From the NCBI GenBank assembly GCA_018228665.1, contig CP073692.1, positions 806,001-870,000 on the forward strand: 64,000 nucleotides of DNA, in the 5' to 3' direction. Numbering within the stretch: position 1 is the stretch's first letter; each line of letters begins with the position of its first letter. Source of the DNA: Faecalicatena sp. Marseille-Q4148. GTDB lineage: Bacteria; Bacillota; Clostridia; Lachnospirales; Lachnospiraceae. A program made the position numbers and the translations under genes. Positions 15,234 to 23,200 of this stretch are shown piece by piece. The notes under the pieces were generated by a model. The model was not told the origin of the DNA and ran no database searches. It worked only from the letters and a program-made list of their open reading frames with translations.

Positions 15234-17123
15234 CTATCGTTCCTTCTTTTTATGCACATTCCGAATTGGTTTTCGCTTCGCATAAGTATTTGCTTTTTTT
15301 CCATTTTGTCTTCCGGTATATTCCGTCTTTCTCGGTGGGATCAGACAGTTCGGACCAAATCCTACAAGATCCATTCTTCCCGTTATTTTTAATGCTTCCA
15401 GAATCAAATCATAATTCTTCGGATCACGATATTGGATCAACGCCCGCTGCATCGCCTTTTCGTGCGGATTTTTCGGTACGTAAACCGGTTTCATTGTACG
15501 TGGATCCACACCTGTATAATACATACAGGTAGAAATCGTTGACGGCGTCGGATAAAAATCCTGCACCTGTTCCGGCATATAGCCGAGTCCTCTCAGATAT
15601 TCCGCCAGTTTCACTGCCTCTTTCATAGTCGAACCCGGATGGGATGACATCAGATATGGCACAAGATACTGCTCTTTGCCAAGTTTTTTATTCATGTCAT
15701 AATATTTTTCCACAAAAGTCTGATAAACGGAATTCTTTGGTTTCCCCATCAATTCCAACACTTGGTCTGACACATGTTCCGGCGCAACTTTCAGCTGACC
15801 GCTGACATGATACTGGCATAATTCTTTTAAAAATCTGTCATTACGATCCGCAAGAACATAATCAAACCGGATCCCCGAACGAATGAAGACTTTCTTTACT
15901 TTTGGGATCTCGCGAAGTTTTTTCAAAAGACTCAGATAATCACTATGATCGGCTTTTAACTGCTTACACGGTGTTGGGAACAGACATTGTCTGTGCCTGC
16001 ATGCACCATGTGTCAGCTGCTTATCACATGCCGGCGCTCTGAAGTTCGCTGTAGGTCCGCCTACATCATGGATATAACCTTTAAATTCCGGATCTTTTGT
16101 GAACATTTCTGCTTCTTGCAGAAGGGATTCATGACTTCTTGTCTGAATAATCCTTCCCTGATGAAATGTCAGCGCACAGAAGCTGCAGGAACCGAAGCAT
16201 CCCCGGTTGCTGATCAGACTAAACTTCACTTCTGAAATTGCCGGAACGCCTCCTTCTTTCTCATAATCCGGATGGTATGTCCGCATATACGGAAGACTGT
16301 AGACGTCATCCATTTCCTGCTGTGTCAACGGCTTTGCCGGCGGATTCTGCACTACATACAAATGCTCTCCATATGGCTCTGCAAGGCGCTTTCCGGTAAA
16401 TGGATCTGTATTATTGTACTGCTGATAAAAACTGCGCGCATAATTCATCTTATCTTCCTGAAGTTCTTCATAAGACGGAAGATATTCCGCGTCATAAATC
16501 AGATCTTTGCTTTTCACTTTACAAACAGTTCCGTCAATATAAGTGATATCCTGCACAGCGATTCCGGCATCCAGTGCTTCTGCAATTTCTATAATAGAGC
16601 GTTCGCCCATTCCATAAGAAATCAGATCTGCCTGAGCGTCCAAAAGTATCGAACGTTTTAACTTGTCCGACCAGTAATCATAGTGGGCAAGCCGACGAAG
16701 AGAAGCTTCGATTCCTCCGAGAATAATCGGAGTATGCTTGTAAGTCTGGCGAATCAGATTGCCGTAGACAACCGCTGCATAATCCGGACGTTTTCCCATA
16801 ATTCCGCCCGGTGTATATGCGTCTGTCTTTCTTCGCTTTTTAGATACGGAATAATGGTTAACCATAGAGTCCATATTTCCGGAAGAAACTAAAAATCCAA
16901 GCCGTGGTTCTCCAAATACAGCAATACTTTCTTTCTTTTTCCAATCCGGCTGTGCAATAATCCCAACACGGTACCCTCTGGATTCCAGCACTCTCGTAAT
17001 AATTGCATGTCCAAAAGACGGATGATCCACATATGCATCTCCTGATACATATACAAAATCCACCCGGTCCCATCCCCGTGCTTCCATATCTGCTTTCGTG
17101 ACCGGTAAAAATCCCTGTCTCAT
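15234..17123 (-). CDS. YgiQ-family radical SAM protein
   Basis: A 629-residue member of the UPF0313/YgiQ group. The radical SAM cluster motif CFGSCSFC occurs near residue 310, preceded by an N-terminal B12-binding-like domain with GGIEASLRRLAHYDYWSD, and followed by the conserved region APEHVSDQVLELMGKP. It ends in a short basic tail. The reaction is not established for the family. Its ATG directly follows the TAA of the HAD gene, and the SDR gene follows 2 bases after its stop: a tightly packed HAD-ygiQ-SDR series. Confidence 0.93.
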   Translation of the reverse strand: MRQGFLPVTKADMEARGWDRVDFVYVSGDAYVDHPSFGHAIITRVLESRGYRVGIIAQPDWKKKESIAVFGEPRLGFLVSSGNMDSMVNHYSVSKKRRKTDAYTPGGIMGKRPDYAAVVYGNLIRQTYKHTPIILGGIEASLRRLAHYDYWSDKLKRSILLDAQADLISYGMGERSIIEIAEALDAGIAVQDITYIDGTVCKVKSKDLIYDAEYLPSYEELQEDKMNYARSFYQQYNNTDPFTGKRLAEPYGEHLYVVQNPPAKPLTQQEMDDVYSLPYMRTYHPDYEKEGGVPAISEVKFSLISNRGCFGSCSFCALTFHQGRIIQTRSHESLLQEAEMFTKDPEFKGYIHDVGGPTANFRAPACDKQLTHGACRHRQCLFPTPCKQLKADHSDYLSLLKKLREIPKVKKVFIRSGIRFDYVLADRNDRFLKELCQYHVSGQLKVAPEHVSDQVLELMGKPKNSVYQTFVEKYYDMNKKLGKEQYLVPYLMSSHPGSTMKEAVKLAEYLRGLGYMPEQVQDFYPTPSTISTCMYYTGVDPRTMKPVYVPKNPHEKAMQRALIQYRDPKNYDLILEALKITGRMDLVGFGPNCLIPPRKTEYTGRQNGKKANTYAKRKPIRNVHKKKER

Positions 17124-17792
17124 TTATAATACCTCGTATGTCTGATTTTTTATTTCATCATAACTGCGGATGTAGTAATCCGCCAATTCTTTTTTCCTTT
17201 TATCCTGACAAGCCGAAAACTCGTCATAAACTGCACAAACTTTCATGCCGGCATTCTTTCCCGCCAGAATTCCATTTGGCACATCTTCAAAAACAAGGCA
17301 GCGTTCCGGAACAACACCAAGCTTCTCGGCTGATTTTAAATATACATCCGGTGCGGGTTTTCCGGCATTTACCTCACAGCTTGTTGTGATCGCTTCAATC
17401 TGATGATCCATTTTATGCGCTTTTAAAGATGCTTCAATCAGTTCTCTCGAGTTACTGCTGGCAATTGCAGTGCGGATTCCCCTTTCCCGAAGCTCTCTCA
17501 GGAAATTCTCTGCCCCCGGCTTTGCTGCAACTTCTTTCGTATAACAGTCCATCGCAATCTCATTCCATTCTGCTTTCAGCTCTTCGATTGTCCGATCAAT
17601 TTGCGGAAAGGTTTCCAGATAGTAACGGGCAGTCTCGGTAAAGCTCATTCCTTCCATTTTTGTGTAAAAATCTTCCGGAATCGTCAAATGATATTTCTCA
17701 ATATAAATCTGATCCAGCTCCTCCCATACCCACATAGAGTCCAGAAGCGTCCCGTCCAGATCGAATAAAACCGCATCGATTTCGTTTAGCAT
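17124..17792 (-). CDS. HAD-family phosphatase (beta-phosphoglucomutase-like)
   Basis: A 222-residue HAD hydrolase with motif I DLDGTLLDSMW (residues 11-21), motif II ASSNS, and motif III/IV KPAPDVYLKSAEKLG with FEDVPNGILAGKNAGM. The C1 cap and this pattern place it in the beta-phosphoglucomutase/DOG phosphatase group, but the specific phosphomutase residues are not diagnostic enough to call a mutase. Its ATG overlaps the end of the pseudouridine synthase gene by 7 bases. Confidence 0.88.
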   Translation of the reverse strand: MLNEIDAVLFDLDGTLLDSMWVWEELDQIYIEKYHLTIPEDFYTKMEGMSFTETARYYLETFPQIDRTIEELKAEWNEIAMDCYTKEVAAKPGAENFLRELRERGIRTAIASSNSRELIEASLKAHKMDHQIEAITTSCEVNAGKPAPDVYLKSAEKLGVVPERCLVFEDVPNGILAGKNAGMKVCAVYDEFSACQDKRKKELADYYIRSYDEIKNQTYEVL

Positions 17793-18490
17793 AATAAATT
17801 CAATTCCTCCTTTGTAAGTTCCCGGTAAGCTCCCGCAGCAAGTGAATCATCCAAAACAAGTTGTCCCATAGACAGGCGTTTCAGATAGATTACTTCTTTT
17901 CCGACTGCCTCAAACATTCGTTTTACCTGATGAAATCTTCCCTCCCGGATTGTCAGCTTGATTTCCGAAACTTCATCGGAACACAGGATCTGGAGTTCTG
18001 CCGGAAGCGTTAATTTCTCATCTCCGATGTCTACGCCAAGTGCAAATGCTTCCTTGTCTTCCTCTGTAACCCGGCCTGCGATCCGTGCAAAATAAACTTT
18101 ATCTACATGCTTTTTCGGTGACAGCAGACGATGAGCCAGATCCCCGTCATTTGTGATCAGCAAAAGACCTTCCGTATCCTTATCAAGTCTTCCTACCGGA
18201 AAGAGGTCTTTGCGTTTTTTTGTTCCAATAAGATCTAACACTGTTCTGGCAGCTGCATCTTCCGTTGCAGAAATCACGCCAGCCGGTTTATTTAACATAT
18301 AGTATTCATATTGGACATAACCGATCTGTTTTCCCTGATAAGTAATTTCCTGTTGTTCTGGTTCCACTTTTTCTTCCGGTCTTAACGCTGTTCTTCCGTC
18401 AATCTGCACTGCACCGGCACGGATTGCTTTTTTTAATTCGCTGCGCGTTCCCACGCCCATTTCTGAAAGAAATTTATCTAATCTCATCAT
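17786..18490 (-). CDS. RsuA-family pseudouridine synthase
   Basis: About 234 residues, with an N-terminal S4 domain (MRLDKFLSEMGVGTRSELKK) and the RsuA/RluB/E/F catalytic signature GRLDKDTEGLLLITNDG, plus EGRFHQVKRMFEAVG. RsuA itself modifies U516 of 16S rRNA; RluE/F paralogues act on 23S, so the target is uncertain. The start at 18490 is favoured because its ATG forms a 4-base ATGA overlap with the stop of the upstream methyltransferase; an in-frame ATG 12 bases earlier has its ribosome site too close. Confidence 0.9.
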   Translation of the reverse strand: MMRLDKFLSEMGVGTRSELKKAIRAGAVQIDGRTALRPEEKVEPEQQEITYQGKQIGYVQYEYYMLNKPAGVISATEDAAARTVLDLIGTKKRKDLFPVGRLDKDTEGLLLITNDGDLAHRLLSPKKHVDKVYFARIAGRVTEEDKEAFALGVDIGDEKLTLPAELQILCSDEVSEIKLTIREGRFHQVKRMFEAVGKEVIYLKRLSMGQLVLDDSLAAGAYRELTKEELNLLC

Positions 18491-19872
18491 GATGACATCC
18501 ATCTCCAGCCTGGCAGATATTTATTCTTAAGTGTTCCGTTGCTTAGTTTGCCCCAGCCCAGCGGATATCCGTCTACCAGTACAAGCTGCCATCCCTTGTC
18601 TTTTCCTGTCACAAGATCATCCACTTCCAGTGTTTCTCCCTTCAGGTACTTAATTACCCTCTCGTCATCTGCTTTTAGAGAAATGCAATGACGGTATTCC
18701 TCCTTCGTAAATGCCATCGCCAGCGCCTGACTTGGCTCAAAACGCTGCTTTTTCAAATCGCCAAGATACAATCCTGTCCGCAAAAACCGCAGGCCTCTCA
18801 CGTCCGGAATCTGCTCCGGCATATAATATACCCGCTCGCCATGAATTTCAAGCCGGTCGCCTTCCAGCTCCCAATTCGTATCCTTGAAAAACATTTCCAG
18901 CGGTTCCGGAATTGCTGTTGGCTTTTTATTCTTCTTTCCCTGAGATTGCTGCTCTTTTGTCCCCTTCTTTTTCAGCAGCGCAAGAAAATGTCCTTCTCCG
19001 TGCATTTTATGCGGAAAAATACGGACTGTCTTTTCAAATTCCGGATTACCGGACATGGTTGCCTCCGGCATTCCTTTTGCAAAATGTTCGTACGGGGCAA
19101 TCTCACAGATTTCGAATTCTGGATACTGCGTCAGCAGATATTCTATCGTACCTTCATTCTCCATTGCATCAAATGTACAAGTAGAATATAAAATCATACC
19201 ACCCGGACGCAGCATTTGTGCTGCCTGCGTGATAATGCTTCTCTGAAGCTTCGCAAAAAACTCCGGACCATGCTCTTCCCATGCCTTTACCATTTTCTTA
19301 TCTTTGCGGAACATCCCTTCTCCGGAACACGGTGCATCGATCAGTATCTTGTCAAAATATTCCGGAAAATAATCAATCAGCTTTCCAGGCTCTTCACTGA
19401 GTACCAGCATATTTTTTACACCAAATACTTCCAGATTCTTTAAAAGACCTTTCGCTCTGGAGTTACTGATATCATTGGCAACAAGCACTCCGTCTCCTGC
19501 GAGTTTCGCACCAAGCTCTGTGGCCTTTCCTCCCGGAGCCGCACAGACGTCCAAAACCCGTTCTCCCGGACTGACCGGAAGGCGATTTGCCGGAGTCATG
19601 GCGCTTGGTTCCTGCAGATAGTAAAGCCCTGCGTAATAATAGGGATGTTTTGACGGCTGTATCTGATCGCCGTCATAATAAAATCCATTCTCAATCCACG
19701 GAATCGGATGAATTTCAAAAGGGCAGATCTTCTGAAATTCTTCTACACTAATCTTTGCGGTATTTACGCGCAGTCCATAAAAACGTGGTTCTTCGTAACA
19801 TGCAATATAATCTTCAAACTCTTCTTTCAGAAGTAGTTTCATTTTCTCTTCAAATGCTTTCGGTAAATTCAT
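18487..19872 (-). CDS. RsmF/NOP2-family RNA (cytosine-C5)-methyltransferase
   Basis: A 461-residue SAM-dependent rRNA/tRNA m5C methyltransferase. SAM motif VLDVCAAPGGKATELG, catalytic DAPCSGEGMFRKD and YSTCTFDAMENE carry the two Cys residues typical of the family, and the C-terminal half (RsmF_methyl-like and PUA-like) includes RGLRFLRTGLYLGDLKK. The start at MNLPKAF is set by GAGGAGG 8 bases upstream. It is translationally coupled to the RsuA-type gene, giving a small RNA-modification operon with HAD, YgiQ and SDR genes downstream. Confidence 0.92.
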   Translation of the reverse strand: MNLPKAFEEKMKLLLKEEFEDYIACYEEPRFYGLRVNTAKISVEEFQKICPFEIHPIPWIENGFYYDGDQIQPSKHPYYYAGLYYLQEPSAMTPANRLPVSPGERVLDVCAAPGGKATELGAKLAGDGVLVANDISNSRAKGLLKNLEVFGVKNMLVLSEEPGKLIDYFPEYFDKILIDAPCSGEGMFRKDKKMVKAWEEHGPEFFAKLQRSIITQAAQMLRPGGMILYSTCTFDAMENEGTIEYLLTQYPEFEICEIAPYEHFAKGMPEATMSGNPEFEKTVRIFPHKMHGEGHFLALLKKKGTKEQQSQGKKNKKPTAIPEPLEMFFKDTNWELEGDRLEIHGERVYYMPEQIPDVRGLRFLRTGLYLGDLKKQRFEPSQALAMAFTKEEYRHCISLKADDERVIKYLKGETLEVDDLVTGKDKGWQLVLVDGYPLGWGKLSNGTLKNKYLPGWRWMSS

Positions 19873-19922
19873 ACTGATTTCCTCCTCAAGTAACATACCT
19901 TCTTTCTATTGTAACATACAAT

Positions 19923-20789
19923 CTACCCTGACGTATATGTTAATTTTCTCTGTTCCAGATATTTCAGAATCCAATAAGGATTCACACTAATTTCTTCCTT
20001 CCCCGGATTCAGGTAGATTCCCACATGAAGATGTGTTGCAAATTTTCCCTTCGTTCCTTCGACACCATAGCCGCTGTTCCCGACAAAACCGATCAGCTGT
20101 CCGGCCTGCACCGTATCTCCTTCTTCAATTTCTGCATAAGAATCCAGATGTGCATAATAAAAATAGCCGCCGTGAGGCGAGAGAATCCCGATTCGATAAC
20201 CACCTTTTGGCAGCCAGCTTTTATGCAGCACCGTACCATCCGTCATACTAACCGCAGGGTAACGTCCCGGTTCATCAAATGCAGTCATCAAATCTGTCCC
20301 TTCATGCCCGCGCTTTCCCCCAAAAGTACGTTCTTCCATCCAACTGTTTTCAAAAGTGACAGATTCTTTTTCTCCTGTTCTCTGCAAAATCGGAAAATAC
20401 TGTACATCCGCCCAGATAGAATCCATTTGTTTTAAAAATGATTTCCACTGGGGAAATTGCTCCCATTTCTCGATCAGCTGTGAAATCTCTGTTTTCTTCC
20501 CTCTTCCTGATCCCTTTCCCGCACAATGATATTCCAGAAAAATTGCCGCAGCCGCTTTTGCCCTTTTTTCCTCCTCTGCCGGCTTTGCAAATGTAAACAG
20601 CTTTGGAAGAGCATTTTCCGGAAATTGCTGTGCCCGAAAAGCATCGCTTCTGACAGTAATTTCCTTCGGCCACCGGGCATGACACTTTTCTTCCAACATC
20701 TGCACGCCAAGCACATCAAAAAAAGAGCAAAGCAAGATAAGCAAAAACAAATTCCACAGCGTTCTTTGTTTTACCCATATCGGTCCCAT
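19923..20789 (-). CDS. Membrane-anchored M23 (LytM) peptidase
   Basis: About 288 residues. A single N-terminal helix (around residues 11-26 of the chosen start) anchors a region with a Lys/Glu-rich segment, then a LytM domain with the Zn ligands in GHEGTD and HLHVG and the conserved GYGVEGTKG loop. Such enzymes cut peptidoglycan cross-bridges, and in spore-formers related proteins (SpoIIQ, SpoIVFA type) act in the engulfed forespore or mother cell. It is divergent from ylbJ, a sporulation gene, which hints at but does not prove a spore role. AAAAGGG precedes the chosen ATG by 8 bases. Confidence 0.85.
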   Translation of the reverse strand: MGPIWVKQRTLWNLFLLILLCSFFDVLGVQMLEEKCHARWPKEITVRSDAFRAQQFPENALPKLFTFAKPAEEEKRAKAAAAIFLEYHCAGKGSGRGKKTEISQLIEKWEQFPQWKSFLKQMDSIWADVQYFPILQRTGEKESVTFENSWMEERTFGGKRGHEGTDLMTAFDEPGRYPAVSMTDGTVLHKSWLPKGGYRIGILSPHGGYFYYAHLDSYAEIEEGDTVQAGQLIGFVGNSGYGVEGTKGKFATHLHVGIYLNPGKEEISVNPYWILKYLEQRKLTYTSG

Positions 20790-20868
20790 ACACGAATCCC
20801 TTTTCTTCTTTTCTACCACGTTATGCAGTCACTCCACTTCTCATGCACGTTTACTGGTCTGTTTTTCT

Positions 20869-20897
20869 GCATAAGATCTTTGACAATTCCATATAGT
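20869..20897 (+). promoter_or_regulatory. Possible sigma-E-type promoter for ylbJ
   Basis: GCATAAG (20869-20875) and CATATAGT (20890-20897) are spaced by 14 bases and resemble the sigma-E -35 (ATA core) and -10 (CATACAAT-like) elements. No convincing sigma-A promoter was seen. Bacillus ylbJ is controlled by sigma-E, which supports the reading, but the match is partial. Confidence 0.35.
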
Positions 20898-20930
20898 ACT
20901 AAAAACGTCATTTTGAAAGGAGCTTCTTCT

Positions 20931-21875
20931 ATGAAACCTGCTGTCTTGAAAATTTCTCTTGTCCTGCTGTTTTTCTGTATGCTGCTCCGTCCGGAAACAG
21001 TATTTCTCGGCGCCAGATCCGGACTCCTCCTCTGGTTTGAAACTGTACTTCCTACACTGCTTCCTTTTATTCTAATTTCCAACCTGCTTATACATACCAA
21101 TGCATTTTCTTACTTAACCCGCCTTTTCGGTCCAATCATCCGGCAGCTTTTTGGAACATCCGAAGAAGGCAGTTTTGCCGTACTGACAGGATTTCTCTGC
21201 GGCTACCCTATGGGGGCAAAAACAACGGCAGATCTTATCCGCTCCGGTCATATTACACAGGCAGAGGGAACTTATTTACTTTCTTTTTGTAATAATACGA
21301 GTATCGGATTTATTATGAATTACATTTTTTTTAATATACTGCAAAGAAAAGATCTGGCTGTTCCCGGCCTGTTTATTCTCCTGCTCTCTCCGGTTCTTGC
21401 AAGTATATTTTTTAGAATATTTTATTATCACAAATATCATCTGCGAACTTTCCAAAGTCCAAAATCACAAGCCGGAGCATCACACAGCTGTTCTATAAAA
21501 TTTGATCTTTTGGATACCTGTATTATGAATAGCTTTGAAACCATTACAAATATCGGAGGATATATTATCTTTTTCTCGATTCTTCTTGCTCTTCTTCAGG
21601 AAAGCAGCATCCTTCCGCCATGTGCAAAGCTCTTTCTTCCGGCTTTGGAAATGACAAATGGTATTTTACTTTTAACAAAAATGTTTCCGTCGTCGGATTT
21701 TCTTTTTCCAGCCGTGTGTGCTCTGACTTCCTTTGGGGGAATCTGTGCCGCCGCCCAGACAAACTGCATGATCCGCGGCAGCGGTCTTCGCATAGTACCT
21801 TATCTAATAGAAAAGCTGATCACCGCTTTGGTGACCAGCCTGCTTTGTTTGCTCTATTTACATCATATCCTCTGA
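20931..21875 (+). CDS. ylbJ: Sporulation integral membrane protein YlbJ
   Basis: A 314-residue multi-helix membrane protein of the nucleoside-recognition/Gate fold. Distinctive stretches are LLWFETVLPTLLPFILIS, FLCGYPMGAKTTADL and CNNTSIGFIMNYIF, plus the second-half SFGGICAAAQT, all usual in YlbJ. It is required for spore cortex and heat resistance in Bacillus. The start is the ATG at 20931, preceded by AAAGGAG; an upstream continuation of the frame is antisense to the M23 gene and was rejected. Its 3' end overlaps the convergent coiled-coil gene by 18 bases. Confidence 0.92.
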   Translation: MKPAVLKISLVLLFFCMLLRPETVFLGARSGLLLWFETVLPTLLPFILISNLLIHTNAFSYLTRLFGPIIRQLFGTSEEGSFAVLTGFLCGYPMGAKTTADLIRSGHITQAEGTYLLSFCNNTSIGFIMNYIFFNILQRKDLAVPGLFILLLSPVLASIFFRIFYYHKYHLRTFQSPKSQAGASHSCSIKFDLLDTCIMNSFETITNIGGYIIFFSILLALLQESSILPPCAKLFLPALEMTNGILLLTKMFPSSDFLFPAVCALTSFGGICAAAQTNCMIRGSGLRIVPYLIEKLITALVTSLLCLLYLHHIL

Positions 21876-22457
21876 AACGACACCGCCGAATTCAGATTCC
21901 AGACCATTTGAAGAGCGTTCCGGAATCTCCAGCTCCTCACGGTTACGGTGTACTGTCTCATAACACTCCTGAAGAGAAGACACAAGACCATCATACTTTG
22001 TTGTATAGCTGTCCAGTGTATGCCCAATAATATTCTCTGCATTGGCCAGAAGGTCATTCGTGTACTGAATTGCGCCAATGCGGATATCATTGGCATCACT
22101 CGTAGCATTGTCAAGAATCTGCTGTGCCTGCTCTGTTGCTGCCATGACAATCTCGTTTGCCTGCGCGTAAGCCTGCTGCATAATCTCATGTTCGCTGACA
22201 AGTTCATTCGTATGTACCTGTGCCTGCTCTAACATACTGTCGGCCTTTGCCTGTGCATCTGCAAGAATCGCATCTTTGTTGGCAATAATCTTCTGATAGC
22301 GTTTAATCTCATCCGGTGTCTTCATTCTAAGTTCACGAAGCAGTTCATCCATCTGATCTTTATTTACAATAATCTTTGTTGTTGATAACGGCTGAAATTT
22401 ACAGCTGTCAATATACTCTTCAATTTCTTCAATAATCTGCTCAATACGGCTGCTCAT
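21858..22457 (-). CDS. DivIVA/V-ATPase-H-like coiled-coil protein
   Basis: A 199-residue soluble protein dominated by a heptad-rich helix between about 60 and 175, with many Ala, Gln and Asp residues (ATEQAQQILDNATSDANDI). It resembles proteins annotated as ATPase or V-type subunit H in Clostridia and is likely a cytoskeletal or division-associated coiled coil, not a true ATPase subunit, since no ATPase genes neighbour it. Its 3' end converges on and overlaps ylbJ by 18 bases. GGAGAG precedes the ATG. Specific function is unknown. Confidence 0.75.
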   Translation of the reverse strand: MSSRIEQIIEEIEEYIDSCKFQPLSTTKIIVNKDQMDELLRELRMKTPDEIKRYQKIIANKDAILADAQAKADSMLEQAQVHTNELVSEHEIMQQAYAQANEIVMAATEQAQQILDNATSDANDIRIGAIQYTNDLLANAENIIGHTLDSYTTKYDGLVSSLQECYETVHRNREELEIPERSSNGLESEFGGVVSEDMM

Positions 22458-22585
22458 AATCTACACTCTCCTTTGTTCATTCATTTCACTTGTATCACAA
22501 AAGTCTACACTTGAAATTCCAATCATAACAGGATAATATACTCCTATCTTTCATATTCTAGCATGTTCTTCAGCAGAAAACAATG

Positions 22586-23143
22586 TCAATTCTTGATAAA
22601 TTCCAGAAAAATATGTTTATTTGTCTTATAAACTTTTTCTTTTATCATCTGGTATCCGTATTCTTCCACAAAGGACAGATCTGTCTCCTTTGCTGCTTCC
22701 ACAATGATCAGCGCATCCGGGCTTAGAAGACTGCTGTCTGCAATTTTTGCCAGAACCTTTCTCTCCCAGTCACATCTGTACGGCGGATCCAGAAAAATAT
22801 AATCAAACTGCTTTTTCCCATCTAAAGCTGCAAGCGCACTGATCACATCCTGGATCATTACAAAACCTCGTTCTGTCAGAGACGTCCTCTTTAAATTCTC
22901 CCGGATACATTCGGCCGCTTTCGGACTGCTCTCAACGAACACAGCCTCTCTTGCACCGCGGCTTAAGGCCTCAATTCCAATGGCACCGCTTCCGGCAAAT
23001 AGATCCAGAAAACTGCTGTCACATAAATATTCTGAAATCATATTAAACAGCGTTTCCTTAATCCGGTCTGTTGTAGGTCTTGTATCCATTCCTTCTACTG
23101 TCTTTAACACGGTCCTCCGTGCACTTCCTGAAATTACTCTCAC
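22586..23143 (-). CDS. rsmD: 16S rRNA (guanine966-N2)-methyltransferase RsmD
   Basis: A 185-residue SAM-dependent methyltransferase. The N-terminus RVISGSARR, the SAM motif LDLFAGSGAIGIEALSRGA and the catalytic LDPPYR (an N/DPPY motif) are hallmarks of RsmD, which modifies G966 in the 30S P-site region. The initiator is GTG with GGAGG 8 bases upstream. In many Clostridia coaD follows rsmD; here it does not, and the coiled-coil gene is downstream instead. Confidence 0.93.
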   Translation of the reverse strand: MRVISGSARRTVLKTVEGMDTRPTTDRIKETLFNMISEYLCDSSFLDLFAGSGAIGIEALSRGAREAVFVESSPKAAECIRENLKRTSLTERGFVMIQDVISALAALDGKKQFDYIFLDPPYRCDWERKVLAKIADSSLLSPDALIIVEAAKETDLSFVEEYGYQMIKEKVYKTNKHIFLEFIKN

Positions 23144-23200
23144 GTTCTTTCCTCCGTTTCACTCTCACGCTATTATAAGGATTTTATGCAAAAAAGTCAA

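Noticed and set aside
20526..20930. Upstream extension of the ylbJ reading frame (135 codons)
   Set aside because: It is antisense to the M23 peptidase gene, and a strong AAAGGAG site precedes the ATG at 20931.
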